Both the position numbers and the translations under genes were made by a program. The notes under the pieces were generated by a model. It was not told where the DNA came from. It saw only the letters and a list, made by a program, of their open reading frames with translations, and searched no databases. This document shows positions 5,593 to 5,807 of a stretch of DNA of 5,807 nucleotides, piece by piece. The stretch comes from an uncultured Eubacteriales bacterium. Lineage in GTDB: Bacteria > Bacillota > Clostridia > Oscillospirales > CAG-272. The stretch's first letter is position 1. The number at the start of each line of letters is the position of its first letter. Location of the stretch: NCBI GenBank assembly GCA_900547725.1, contig URHR01000104.1, positions 1 through 5,807 of the forward strand, in the 5' to 3' direction.

Positions 5593-5718
5593 CCGGAGCG
5601 GAACGACACGCGGGTCGTTCCCTACGGATTATGCCCCTGTAGGGTGAGGAAGCCGTCTGACATAACCTGATAAAAGTGCGGTGTTGTAGGGAACGACCCA
5701 TGTGTCGTTCCGTGTCGG
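5593..5718. repeat. MITE-like unit with self-complementary inverted ends
   Basis: Two 26-bp blocks, 5600-5625 and 5686-5711, are inverted copies of each other with 24 of 26 matches. With weaker similarity outward the arms become 33 bp (5593-5625 and 5686-5718, 28 matches). Each arm also folds on itself: GGAACGAC/GTCGTTCC around six-base loops (5600-5607 with 5614-5621; 5690-5697 with 5704-5711). About 60 bp of non-coding sequence lie between. Size, inverted ends and lack of an ORF fit a non-autonomous miniature element or palindromic intergenic repeat. I see no clear target-site duplication and no transposase. Confidence 0.6.
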
Positions 5719-5748
5719 GGGAATGTTACTTGTTAACGGTTGTTAAAC

Positions 5749-5801
5749 ACCATACACGAGTGCCGAGATTCCGCCTGCTGGCGCCCCTTCGGGGTTCGAC
5801 T
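5749..5801 (-). repeat. Right arm of 53-bp window-terminal inverted repeat
   Basis: This is the reverse complement of 2-54 with three differences. It contains the same two hairpins, CGCC-TGCT-GGCG (5772-5783) and CCCC-TTC-GGGG (5784-5794). The outer end GTTCGACTCC resembles a tRNA T-arm, but no acceptor, anticodon or D-arm is present and the opposite arm lacks them as well. Similarity stops inward at 5749. The outermost CCGCGG (5802-5807) has no counterpart at the left edge, where only one base lies outside the repeat. Confidence 0.85.
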
Positions 5802-5807
5802 CCGCGG

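Noticed and set aside
5772..5807. tRNA or tmRNA 3' end suggested by GGGGTTCGACTCC
   Set aside because: Only a T-arm-like string is present. The T-stem is imperfect, and no acceptor, D or anticodon arm precedes it. The same sequence occurs inverted at the left edge as part of a repeat.

Overview
The window (about 5.8 kb, GC-rich coding sequence) carries five complete genes on the + strand and two non-coding, repeat-rich stretches. It looks like a chromosomal piece of an endospore-former-type Bacillota, probably an uncultured, high-GC member of the Clostridia (Oscillospirales-like). The main evidence is gene order: a SpoVB/YabM-type flippase, a MazG pyrophosphohydrolase and an RqcP (YabO) S4 protein follow one another, as in the Bacillus subtilis yabM-yabN-yabO block. 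Lineage below phylum level is inference from GC content and the style of the intergenic repeats.

Layout. Positions 1-117 hold one arm of a 53-bp inverted repeat, a small hairpin repeat and the leader of the first gene. Positions 118-2329 hold a tightly packed pair: a uridine-kinase-like nucleoside kinase and an MTA/SAH deaminase-type amidohydrolase separated by one base. This pair looks like a nucleoside salvage or modification operon. Positions 2330-2646 are an intergenic stretch with a row of perfect hairpins. Positions 2647-5319 hold the flippase, mazG (overlapping it by 44 bp) and rqcP, which has its own predicted promoter. Positions 5320-5807 hold no gene. They contain a mosaic of repeat families: two tandem covarying hairpins, a 14-bp perfect stem, an 11-bp stem inside direct repeats, a MITE-like unit with inverted ends, and the second arm of the 53-bp inverted repeat.

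How the genes fit together. The deaminase probably converts 5'-methylthioadenosine and/or S-adenosylhomocysteine to inosine derivatives, and the kinase would phosphorylate a nucleoside; their coupling suggests linked nucleoside metabolism. The second block combines envelope lipid-linked precursor export (flippase), nucleotide-pool cleaning (MazG) and rescue of stalled large ribosomal subunits (RqcP). These are housekeeping genes found together by ancient synteny rather than one pathway.

No defence system, CRISPR array, phage gene, transposase, tRNA or rRNA is visible. The least explained part is the repeat content. The same repeat sits in opposite orientation at both edges of the window, which would fit an assembly contig that broke at a multi-copy repeat. 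The most distinctive protein feature is a MazG whose second domain has lost its metal-binding residues.
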